Origin: Sarcocystis neurona | Lineage: Eukaryota; Apicomplexa; Conoidasida; Eucoccidiorida; Sarcocystidae | DNA length: 64,000 nucleotides | Direction: 5' to 3' | NCBI GenBank assembly: GCA_000727475.1 | Contig: KL647294.1 | Span: 3,876,743-3,940,742, forward strand | Shown: one piece after another, positions 23,201 to 35,200 of the stretch | How the letters are laid out: the number at the start of each line of letters is the position of its first letter | How positions within the stretch are numbered: the stretch's first letter is position 1 | The notes under the pieces: generated by a model | Database searches by the model: none | Told to the model about the DNA's origin: nothing | The model's input: the letters and a program-made list of their open reading frames with translations, nothing else | Program-made: the position numbers and the translations under genes

Positions 23201-26200
23201 CGGGGACGAGGAGGAGGAGGAGGAGGACGGGGAGGGGCATATTTGGTGAGGAGACGGAAGGGAGGAGGAGGAGGCGACGGAAGAGAAAAGGAGAGGCACG
23301 CAGATTTGTGGGAGGACGGAAAGAAAAAGGAAGGCAAAAAAAGAGCGCGCGTGAAAACAGCAGCAGGGGGAAGTCGCCCCCCGCCGAGATACGCAGCGAC
23401 TCCCCCCCATCAGTGAAGAAGAAAAAGAAGAAAGGGACGGAGAAAAAAGAGGAGAAGACGAAGAAGAAAAACAAAAAGAAGAAGAAAGGGACAAGAAAAG
23501 GAAATGGAAAGGAAGGAAGACTGGGGGGTTACGTATATACCTGCAGAGGTCAAGAAGCCGCTTGATGAGGAGACCTACGAGACGCCGCTGCTGCGAAGAC
23601 GCCCCCGCCGACCAGCTGCAAACACGCGAGCGCGACCGCAACGAAAACAGGAGGGGGGGTGCTGCAGCAGCAAAAAGATGTCTCGGGTGCTGCAGCAGCA
23701 AAAAGATGTGTCGGGTGCTGCGGCAGCAGGAAGTGGCGCCACGAGGAGGTCGAGCAGCAGCTGCAGCGAGGACGCGTCGCGGGAAAAGCAGCCGCAGGGG
23801 AGCGTCACGGGAGAAGAATGGGCAGGAGCAGAGGCCGCAGCTGCTGCAGGAGCGTCAGGGGGAGAAAAGGAGAGAAGCAGCGGCACGAGGAGCAGCACCT
23901 CTGCTGCTGCGGGTCTTTGAACAGGTGGTGCAACGTACTAAGATCGAGCAGCAAAAGCACCAGCAACGGAAAAAGCAGCAGCAACATGAGCCGCAGCAAC
24001 AGAAACAGCAGCGGCAGCGCAGGAGTTCGTGCGGCAGGACGCCCAGACGGAGAGCAGCAGCAGCAGATGGACAACAACAGACAGCAACTGCAACTGCAGC
24101 AGCAAAAAGCTAGCGCCAGCAGCGGCAGCAGCAGCAGTGCCGACGCAGCAGCAGCAGCAGCCCCTGCCGCTGAACAAATGGCGCGGCAGAGGAAGTAACC
24201 TGCAGCAGCAGCAGCAGCAAAGGTGTGGGCATCAGCAACAGCAGCAGACGCATTGCAGTGATCCTTTTCCTGCAGCAGAGAAACGCGAGCAGCACAGAAG
24301 AGCGGTCGACTGCTGCAGCAGCAGAAGCAAGCCACGGCAGCAGTAACGCTGACGGCAAGAAGAATAGGAAGAAGAAGAAGAAAAGCAGCAGCAGCAGCAT
24401 CGCGACAGAATAAAGCTGCGACGCTTGTCGACGAGAGGAAAAGCAGCAGCAGCAGCAGAGTTGTAGCGCAGCGGAGAAGCAGCAGCAACAGCCAACATAA
24501 CCGTGACGCCAACGGCAGCAACTGCTTTTTCAGCAGCAGCAGCAGCACATGAGATGTTATGAGTCGCAGCAGCAGCAGCAGCAGACAGCAACAGTAGCCG
24601 CAGATGACGCACTAATCGTAGCGGCAGCAAAAGGCGCAGCAGACAATTCCGGACGCACGTATCACCGAAGAAGCAGCGCAGAACAACAAGCAGCAGCATC
24701 AGCGCGCTCCACACAGCAGCAGCAGTTGGACGCGGCACTGCAGCAGCGGAACCAAAAATGAGACACACCGGCGCAAAAATGCAACACAGCAGCAGCAGCA
24801 ACTCTCCGCAGCACCAGCATCTCCCTCAGAGCAGCAACAGCAGCAGCAGCACCAGTTCCCTACCAACAGCAGCAGCACTTCTCTCGCAGCAGCAGTAGCA
24901 GCAGTTCCTTCACAGCAGCAGCAGCACTTCCCTCGCAGCAGGACCATCAGTTTCCTTTATCTCTCTCCCGCAGCAGCAGCACCATCTTCCTAGCAACAGC
25001 AGCAGCAGTTCTCTCTCTCTCTCTCTTGCAGCAGCAACAGCAGCTCCCGAGCGGCAGCAGCAGAGTAGTTGCATCACCTCGAGATGCAGCAGCAAGCGAA
25101 AAGGACAGCGAACTGCAGCAGATGAAACGACTCCTGCTCCCTGCCTACAGAACAATATGGCTATATACAAACATATATATACATATATACATATATACAT
25201 ATAAGGTCCGTTTGCAAGTATATACATGTAGACGGCTACTTGGATGCACAGAAACTGATGTGGAGTTTGCGGCTCCGGCTGCTTGCCACTGCTGCTGCTG
25301 CTGTCTCTGCTGCTACCGCGCTGCTGCCACGTCTTCTCCGCCGCCACTGGCGTTGCTGCTACCCGTGCTGACGTCAGCCTAAGCGACCTCGGCGTGCAGC
25401 TGCTGATACTTCTACTACGCAGTCTCCATCCCAAAAAGTCTCCAATGGCCTGCTACTGTAGCAATCGCTACTGCTGCTGTTCTTGCTGCTGCTGCTCCCG
25501 CTGCTGTTGCTCATGCTGCTGCTGCTCTTGCTGCTGCTCTTGCTGCTGCTGCTGCTTTCGCTGCTGCTGCTGCTGCTTTCGCTGCTGCTGCTTCTGCTTC
25601 TGGGGGTTTGCCGCTGTTGCTAGTCCTGCTGCTATTGCTGCTGCTGCAACGCCTCCTGCTGTTGCTTCTGCTGCTGCCGCAACGCTGTTGTTGCTGTCGC
25701 TGCTGATAATGGAAAATGCTGGACCCACCCCGTCGCAGCAGCAAGAGTAGAAAATTCTCGATCGTTGAACCCGAGCCACCGCAGCAACTCCACGCCCACA
25801 AAAGACTCGACGGTACAGCTGCGCATGCAACAGCAGCAACGGCGAGAACAGCAGCAGTAAGCCAAGCAGCAGCATCAATACGAGCTGCAGGAGCAACACG
25901 AGCAACAGCAATGCAAGGAGCAGCAGTCCTAACACGAGCAGCAGCAGCACACGTACCAGCAGCAATGCAAGCAACAGTAGTAATATAAGCAGCAGCTGCC
26001 GTATACAAGCAGCAACAGAACGAACAGCAGTAGTGGCACAAATTGCCTCAGTCGAAGCAGCAGCAACCCACCCAGCAGCAACCCAGGCAGCAGCAACCCA
26101 GGCAGCAGCAGCAGTCGCATATGAGCAGCGGCAACCCAGGCAACAGCAATCCAAGCAGCAGCAGCAGCATATACGAGCTGCAGCGACGCAAGCAGCAGCA

Positions 26201-29200
26201 ACACAGGTGGCAAAGACACGACAGACGCAGCAGCAATACAGGCAGCATCAATTCGAGCAGTATCACCGACGCAAGCAGCAGCAATACAAGCGGCAAAGAC
26301 ACGACAGACGCAGCAGCAGAAATACACAAGTAGCAGTAATCCACGCAGCGGCAATATCAGCAGTATCAGAGACATAAACAGCAACAGTTGCAACCGGATC
26401 TGCAGCAACGTCAACAGCAGCAGCCGGCCAGCAGCAAAAGCAGCAGCAACAGCAGCAGAAACAGCAACAGCGGCAGCAGGAACAGCAGCAACGGCAGCAG
26501 AAGCAGCAGCAGCGGCAGCAGAAGTAGTCGCAAGGGCGGCAGCAGAAGCAGTCGCAATGGCGGCAGCTCAGCAACAGAAGCACCAGCAGAAGAGGGGAGC
26601 AGGCCAGCAGCAGCAGCCGCACAGAAACTTGGAGACGCAGGACTCGCAGGAGGACGCGCCACATAACAGCAGCACCCCAGAAGGAAGCCAGCGGCGGCAG
26701 GAAACGCAGGAACAGCAGCATGAGGAGCATCTGGAGCTCCGCACCACCAGCAGCAGGAGCAGGAAGAACACCCAGGAAGAAGCAGCAGCAGCAACAGGAG
26801 CAACGGCAGCACAAGAAGCAGCAGCAGAAGCAGCCGCAGAAACGGTGCAGAAGTAGCTGCAGCACGAGCGGGAGAAGATGCAGCAGCAGAAGCAACGGCA
26901 GCAGGAGGCGAAGCAGCACGACAGCAGGATAAGCAGCACGAGCAGCAGCGGGCTCAGAAGAGGCAGCAGTAGCAACAGCAAGAGACGCAGCAGCAGCAGA
27001 AGATTTTCCCCCCTACCGATGATGGCAGCACGGTGCGATGCAGAATGACAAAATGAGCGCATGCGACGGCGTAGTGCTGCTGTTGCTGTTGCCGCAGCAC
27101 TTCCCAGAAGCGTCGTACAGAGACTGGGAAGACTTCTTCTCTTCCTCTGATGCAGCAGCCGCTGCTGCTGATACACCGTCCGCTGCTCCAAAAGAGGCAG
27201 CGAAACCTTGTGGTGCTGCTCCTGCTGCTGCTGCTGCGGGGGCGGCTGTTGCTGAAGCTGCTGCTGCTGACGCTGACGCTCCTGCTGCTGCTGCCGTTGC
27301 TGCTGCTGGTGGTGGCTGCAGCAAGTCACCGCCCCCCCCGTTGACGCACCTGGCCAAGCACCTGTCGCAGCAGTCGTAGGAGCCGCAGCAGCAACGCAGG
27401 AATGTAGCAGCACCCCCGGAGCGCAAGCAGCAGCAGCAGCAGCAAGCGCAACGGGCGCAGCAGCGCAGGACGGCAACAAGAGGGCGGTGAGGAGCAACGA
27501 GGAAAATACGACGGCCCCATCGAAAAAAGCCGCCCCAGCAAAACTTCCTCTGCGAGACGTACACCAGTATACTATATGTAGAGGCAAAGACACCCACACA
27601 TCTATACGCTTGTGTATATATGTGTGCACGCATGCAACGTGTAGACGGCACATACACACATATATATACCCACGAATATATTAACATATGTAGTAGACGT
27701 ATGTGTTAATATGTGTGTATATGTGTGTCCACACCCTTAGAGAGAGGAAGCCAAACTTCAGTATACACAAGTATACACCCCTGCGTCCGTAGGCCCACAC
27801 TTAACGTATGCGTGTGGCAATAGAAAGGTAAGCAGCAGCACTTCATCCACATACATATGCGTGTATGTATGTGTAATGGAGGTGTGCTACGACGTCTTGT
27901 ATGTGTATATTTCCCTGGTGGAATGTACGCGCTTTCATCACGGATTTGAGCTGCTGCTGCGATGACGTCCTCACATTCACGTCTGAGTGGAGTTTTCTGC
28001 TGCGTTCAAATGAGACCCACGAACGGCAGCGAACTTCCAGAAGAGGCTGCAGCTATCCACACACGCAGAAAAAAAGAGGGAGACGGCTGCAGACAAAAGC
28101 ATCACCTCCCTTCAACCCGCTTGATCCACCCCCACGTCATTCTACATATATGCATGTATCTATATCCTCATATATATACGTTTCTTTGGAAGTCTATCCC
28201 ACCGGGAGCAACAGAGCGCATGCATGTGGAGTGCAAAAGAGCAGCTGCTCGGAGACTTGCATGAGTGATATACGCAGACGTGGACTTCCTGTCAGAGAGA
28301 CATTCGTATGCGCCTGATAAGCGGAAGTTGTGGAAGTTAGAGAGACGGACCAGGCGGCGACGGGGTGTACGTACACCGAAGCGTACGGCAGTCGCAACGC
28401 CGGCGCCGCCATATTTGCAGAAGAAGTTCATCGAGAAACTTCGTCGAGTTCTCACGAAAAGTGAGTACACATACATCTGCAAATGAAGGGACTCGCCACA
28501 GCATTGATTGTGGATGTGGGGAAGTGGGGGGGAAAGCGGCGGCCAGTCTGCGCGGTGTACGTACACCGCAGAAGAGACGCGCAGCAGAGCGCTGCGTGCG
28601 TCCAGACGCTGTTCCCGCGGTCGCGCAGTTACCTCAAAGCGACGTCGGTTCCTGCCCCACACAAGTGCTTCGCCAGCGCCAGGACACGCGAAGGAGGACG
28701 GTTCAAAAAGTGCTTTTCTAGCACGTCGTCGATCCTGCAGCAGCAGCAGATGGCGCGACAAGAAGACGAGAACAGCAAGACCAGCCGCAGTCGCAAGCGA
28801 AGAAGAAAACGGAGGAAGACAGAGCGAACAGCGTCGTCGGAGGAGGAGGAATGTGGGCAGCAGCAGCAGCGAAAGCATCAGCAGCAGGCACACGCGCAAT
28901 AGCAGCACCAGCAGCAGCAGGACCAGAATCCCAGCAGCACCAGAAGCATCAGCAGCAGCAGAAGCGCCAGCAGCAGCAGCAGCACCAGCAGCAGCAGCAA
29001 CAGCGGCAACAGCAGCAGCACAGGGAAGAGGAGGGGGAGGAAGAGGAACTGCGCGGGGGCAGGAGGAGCAGGAAAACGCGAGAGATGCACAAGTGTCCTC
29101 TCCATCTGGCTGCTGGTCTCTGTATACACATGTTTGTCCGCTGCTACGCAGCGTCATATGCGGCAAAGCGCCAACGACGGACGCAGCCTGAATGTCGGAG

Positions 29201-32200
29201 ACGCAGGCGAGAACTTCTTCCCCCTCTTTTTCTCTCGCTGTCTCCGTCTCCGTCTCTCTCAGCAACGAAGAGGAGTTCGTTGAGCTGGGGTCCTGCTGCT
29301 ATCTCCCCACCGCCTGCTGCTCTGCGCTGTGCTGACAAAGACGGGGGAAAAGTGAAGACGCATGTGTCACACGAAAGGACAGAAGCCACCGCCCCCTTTT
29401 TGCTCTTCGCTACCTTCTCAGTCTTCTCCTCCTACGACGTGTCGGCGGCCTATGGAAACGCCCGGGAAGTGTCTGTTAAAGTAGTCCCACTTTTGCTCCT
29501 TTGCTGCTTCTTCTTGTGCTACTACAGGAAGGACACGTAAGCGAGCAGCAACGACGACCATCTCGAAGCAGTTACATGTTGGGCAGAAAACTGTAGCTAC
29601 ACCTACTGCTGTTGCTGTGAATGCTGCTGTTGCTGTTGCTACTGTTTTGTCTCCCTCTTGCTGCTGCTGCTGCCGCTCCTCCTCTCCGCCGCAGTGACTC
29701 TTTTGCTGTCGTCCCTGCGGCTGCCTCTGCGATTGCTGCTGTTGCGCAGCCGCTGCTGCTGCGCCAGAAAAGAACTGTACGTACACGTAGGATTTTTACC
29801 TCTACGTATGCTTGTCTATTTATCTATCGACCTACGTACCCACGCACCTATATATATTTCGTCCTCCCACCTACCGGTGCATGCGAGCGCCTCCTCTGAA
29901 CGCAAGGCGCTGCGTCAACGTCCAGTACGCATGCAGCACACTCGAATTCGCTCCTGTTCCTGCTGCTCCTGCTCCTCTTGCTCCTGCTCCTGCTCCTCTT
30001 GCTCCCGCTCCTGCTGCTGCTGGCGCTCCTGCTCCTTCTCGTCCCGCTCCTGCTGCTGCTGGCGCTCCTGCTCCTTCTCGTCCCGCTCCTGCTGCTGCTC
30101 CTGCTGCTTCCTCTTCTGTCTCTGCGTTTCCTGCTGCAACAGCTTTGTCAGCAGCAGGAGCTCTCTCTCCCCTGTGCTGCGTCTGTCCAGCTGCTGCGGC
30201 GCTCCGCTTCTCTTCTTCTTCTGCCGCTGCTGCTGCTGAGCCGTCGCCAACGTCTCGTCGTTCGTCTGCTTTATCTGAGCTGTCTTCTCTTTCTGCTGCT
30301 GTTCCTGCTGTTACTGCCTTGCATCTTCTTCTGCTTCTTGCCAACTGTCTCGCTCCCACATTCCGTCCGACTGCTGCTGCTTGTTCTGCTGCTGCTGCTG
30401 CCGCTTCCGCTCCTCCTGCTGCTGTTCCGCTGCCGCCTCTCCCTGGCGCGCCTGCTGCAGCTGCTGCCGCTCCGATCCCTCGTGTTGCTGCGGCTTCTTC
30501 TCCTGCCCTCTCCCCACACGTTGGTGCTGCTACTGCTGCTGCTGAACGGGATGTCATGCGCGGCTCTGTCTCGGGCAGTCGACAGCCAATCTCTCGTAGT
30601 CGCTCGTAGAATGACGGAATGTGGGGTCTGCAGATATCACCAGCAGCAAAACAAAAATTCAACAGACATACACACATACCTACCACCACACACATCTACG
30701 CATCACCCCACAGTATATTCACATATATATATTTAGACGGAGAGAAACGGAGAGAACGAGACAGAAAAAAAGAGAGAGTATGACGCTATATGTGTAGTCA
30801 GTCTAAGGTGGTTCAATACACATATACATACATATGGGTATTAATACATGCATCCACGTATATAGATGTATTCACACATATATATGTAAATACATCAATG
30901 TAGAGAGACAGATATATCTATGTGTGTGTATGTATATGAATTTAGAGGAATAGAGAGAGAGTACGAGGCATTTTAGACAGGGACTATCGAATGGACCCTC
31001 ACGTATATATAAGTACATATATATAGGGACGGAGTAAAAGGCATTCATTATATATACATATGTATATATATGTAGGGGTATAAGGACACATCTGAAGAAT
31101 TGCTGATGGTCTCAAATATATAAATTCTACGTGGTTGAAGAACCGTGTCATCTCTACATATATACGCAGACCTAATATATATATATCTGTGAATTCACGG
31201 CTTCAGACATACACATACACATATATATATATGTGTATATATATAATGAATTCCTTTTACTCCCTCCCTATATATATATGTGTATGTACTTATATATACG
31301 CAGATACATATATATATATGAGTTCACAGCTTCGGATATATACATATGTGTTTGTATATGAGGGGGTTGGGGGCATGTGTGTGTGTCGGCTGGTGACATA
31401 TTCTTTATATGAAAGAGATGCGAGGTATACTTTCTTCTGTCGAGGAAAGTGATGCAGGCCGGGGACAACTCTGAAAGGCAGCAGCACACAACATATATAT
31501 ATATAGGGAAGAGAGACAGAGGCGCCGCACCTGGCATATACATATATATATAAGTATATGTGTATGACAGGACATGGGGCATTATATATAAATCACCGCG
31601 CAGCTAGGAAGACATACCTGCTCCGGTACTGGCAGCAGCGGCAGCAAGGTAGCAGCAGTTCATCTGCGGCCAGGGGAGAGCCGCAGTGCGACAACAGCAG
31701 CAGGAGGAGCAACAGCAGCAGCGCAGGAGCAACAGCAGCAGCACGGCCAACAGCAGCAGCACCACCAACAGCAGCAGCAGGAGCAACAGTAACAACAGGA
31801 CCACCAGCGGAAGCAGCTACACCAGCCGCAGCAACAGCAGTAGCAGTCCGTCACAGCAGCAGCAGCAGTAAGAGCAACACCGGCGGCTGGAGCAACAACA
31901 GGGCACACCAGCAGCAAGAGCAACTGCAGCAGTAGAAGCACCAGCAGCAGCGGAAGCGGCAGCAGAAGCAGATGCAGCAGAAGCAGCCGCAGCAGCAGCA
32001 GTAAAGCAGGCAGCAACGAGAAACGCCGAGGACACGAAGGGAACGAACGAGAGACTGACGTGCGTATGGAGGCCGCATCTCCGAGAGCCGTGTAGCGCAG
32101 GAGCCCCAGCAAATCGAAGTCGGATATATCCAGGCGCAGCCGGACAACTACTCTCCCCTCTCCTTCTTCCTCCGCTGCGTCTTCTTCTTCTTGTTGTTCT

Positions 32201-35200
32201 TCTCGTTGCTCTTCTTTCTCTTCCTTCTCGCCAAGTGCAGCAGTCTCCCACTCTCCTCGCTCTGCTGCTGCTGCTGCTCCGTTCCCCCCGTCGAAGCCTT
32301 CGGCTGCACCAGAGTCCGCAGCAGATTCCGCAGCAGCCGCTTCAGCAGCAGGAACAACAGCAGGCCGAGCCCCAGCGTCGCCAGTGGACGAGGAAGGAGG
32401 AGAGGAGGAAGAGTCGTCGTGCGGGCGACTGGGATGACGTGAAGGACGTTTGCTGCTGCGGTTCCGACTATTCGGCAGGGCAACTCGCAGCGAGCGGTAG
32501 TTCTCATCTTTTTGATCTTTAACATTTCTTCGTGCCTCCCTCTCCACAACAACTACCCGCACCCTACACCCAATTTCACAAACTGCAGCCTCCCCGACGG
32601 CAGCGAAAGAACATTTGCTGCTATTCCTGCTGCTGCTGCTGTCGCTGCTGCTACCGTTGCTGCTGCGGCCGCGCCCCGTCGTGTTGCACACGTCCTCGCT
32701 CTTCTGCTGTTGCGCTCTCTCATCCACCTCGCCGTCCTCCTCCTGCAGCAGCTGCTGCTGCCGTCCCCGCGCAGCACGCGCAACAGCAGCAGCAGCTCTG
32801 CTCCAGCAGGCGACCCACCGCGTCAGGGCGCCCTTCCCTGAGAGCCCGCAGCAGCAGCTCCACAGCAGCAGCAGCATGACGGCAGCAGCGGCAGGACGAC
32901 CGCAGCAGCAGCAGCGAGCAGGAGAAGCGCAGCAGCAGCAAGACAGGAAAAGAGCAGTGGCGGCACACCAGAGCAGTTTCGACGCAGCAGCAATTGCAGC
33001 GGGTAGAACTGAGGCAGTCTCGACGCAGCAGCAATTGCAGCGGGTAGAACTGAGGCAGTCTCGACGCAGCAGCAATTGCAGCGGGTAGAACTGAGGCAGT
33101 CTCGACGCAGCAGCAATTGCAGCGGGTAGAACTGAGGCAGTCTCGACGCAGCAGCAATTGCAGCGGGTAGAACTGAGGCAGTCTCGACGCAGCAGCAATT
33201 GCAGCGGGTAGAACTGAGGCAGTTTCGACGCAGCAGCAATTGCAGCGGGTAGAACTGAGGCAGTTTCGACGCAGCAGCAATTGCAGCGGGTAGAACTGAG
33301 GCAACGTTAAGCATCTCTGTTGACCCACAGACGCATGCAGATCTCTTTTTGGAGAACGTTGCTTTTGCCCTGCGTACGCAAGCAGCTACACACGCACGGG
33401 CACGCATACGAAGATGTGTTGGTCTCCAGATCCCCCCTCCGACTTCCTTTCTGAAGAGAGAGAAGGGAGAAAGTAAATAGCGACCAACTCAGCAATATAG
33501 ACAAGTGTATATATATACACATGGGTGTACGAGCAGAAAAGGAGAGGAAACGGGGCCGACAAATTTAAACCGAGTCACGGACACAGACAAACAAATACAC
33601 ACACACACACACATACATATACATACATATACATACATATACATACATATACATACATATACATATATTTATATGTATATTTAGTTCTACTCATACATAT
33701 AAGAGATAAAGAGGGATGTAGACCGACTCGGGCGTACAGACAGTTACACGTATACGCGTGTGTCTGCTGCTCTATAAAGAAATGGAGAGGCAAACGCAGA
33801 CCCCCTCGGACCCAAGGCAGTTGCCTTCAATTAAACTTCCAAATCGAGGGACGAAAACATCAAAAGAGAGGAGACCAAACGACCCACGATATCGATGCGT
33901 ATTCACGTATGTATGAGACAGAGGGAAACGGAGATGCGCACAGGCTCGGGGCAGCACGCAGATCTTTATAGACGGCCACATCTTCGAGCTCCAGCAGCAG
34001 CACAGGGGGCCTCTTCTGCAGGACATCTCCGCAAGTGAGGCGACGCCCCGCCCCACCCACCTCCTCACGCGCGCACCCCCACGCGGAGACGCCAAGACAG
34101 CAGCAGCGCATGCAAGGCAGCAGCAGCAGAAGTGCCTCTCCCTCTCTCTTGTACCCCTTTCCCCTTACAAATATTGCAGATACATACACAAACACTACAC
34201 AAACACACGCGCCCTTCCCCCGTGTGTGTGTCTCTCTCTATACATAGATGTTTATATATATATGGTTCCCTCTACATGTATGTATACCTCTAAATATGTG
34301 TGCCCCTCTCTCTATCCCTACAAACAACACACATACATACATGCACGTCAGTCTTTTAATATCTCCCCCTCTCTCTCTGTTTCGCCGTTTCACTCTTCCC
34401 GTCGTCCCCTCTCCACACATGTAAACACACACAAATACATATACATATATATATATGGCAGTCTCACCTCTCCCCATCTATATATATATGTATGTATGTT
34501 TCTCTCTGTGTCTCTTCTTCCCCTCCCCTATAGATCTATATAAGTCTCGTCCTCTATCTACCGCTCTCTTTCTCTCTCTCTATAATATATATCCCTCTCT
34601 CAGCCTCTCTCTATATATTTATATGTACGTAGACGTAGAGTTTCCACCTGGATATGTATATGCGTATGCGCACGCAGGTACAAACATATTTTCGGAGAAA
34701 GAAGAACAGAGACGGCGTGGGAAAGGAAGCGAGCGAAAAAAAAGGAGATATTATAGACGGCTGCACCACCTCTGTGCAGACGCACCTGCTCCAAGTTCGA
34801 TCGCCAGGAGATCATCCCTACGCAGGGAAGCAGGAAGAAAACCGGCAGCAGCCCAGAGAGCCATCAGCTGCGCCTCCTGCTTCTCGTGTTTGTCCATCTT
34901 CTGCAGTGCCTGCTGCAGCAGCCCCCCGGGCTCTTCCTTCTCTGCTGCTGCTGCCGTCGTTCCTCCTGCTGCTGTCTCGGGTGCCGCTTCACCTCCTGCA
35001 GCAGAAGCCGACGAAGAGGAGGAGGAGGACGCGGGAGACGCGCACACGCGCGACGGCAGTGCGACAGGCGAAGAGGAGGAAGGGGCCCCGATATGCTGCT
35101 GCTGCTGCGCGTTGAAGCGCTGCTTCCCTTTCTCCCGCTGCCGCACCGTCGACGCGCTCGCCAGCTGCACGCACTTGCAGAAAACCGCAGCAGCTGCTTC

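Larger units (their letters stand above)
20236..23540 (-). other. Last TRM13 intron, 3.3 kb, with purine-only tract
   Basis: GTATAT donor and CTGCTGCTGCTGCAG acceptor, phase 2. It contains the 2.7-kb GA-rich tract, the 14-bp array and, next to the acceptor, CTG repeats on the sense strand. Huge minus-strand open frames here (up to 1095 codons, Ser/Leu/Phe/Pro) are translations of the CT tract. Confidence 0.9.
27362..28632 (-). other. TRM13 intron holding two palindromes
   Basis: GTAACT donor, GACTGCTGCGACAG acceptor. It contains the palindromes at 28364-28377 and 28552-28569, 64-270 bases into the intron, then TATA-rich DNA and a CTG-rich end on the sense strand. Confidence 0.9.

Noticed and set aside
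20414..23701. Minus-strand open frame of 1095 codons rich in Ser, Leu, Phe and Pro, with two others of 724 and 947 codons
   Set aside because: They are translations of the CT-rich strand of the purine tract in all three frames at once. Only the ends overlap true TRM13 exons (23541-23615 and 20103-20235).
27038..27379. Plus-strand frame of 113 codons
   Set aside because: It is antisense to the TRM13 exon with the CCHH motif, whose phases and motif are decisive.
28483..28902. Plus-strand frame of 139 codons
   Set aside because: It is antisense to the TRM13 exon with KHLCG. Its basic tail comes from repeat-rich intron sequence.
32977..33303. Regular 41-bp repeats as a possible CRISPR array
   Set aside because: The copies are directly adjacent with no spacers, and the setting is a eukaryotic intron.
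33860..34195. Minus-strand phrase VLLLELEDVAVYKDL as a possible TRM13 exon between ELGAG and the catalytic exon
   Set aside because: The catalytic exon at 32837 joins ELGAG in phase and supplies GKGALTRWV directly, and the real LVEK-type strand lies within that exon, so this segment is intronic.
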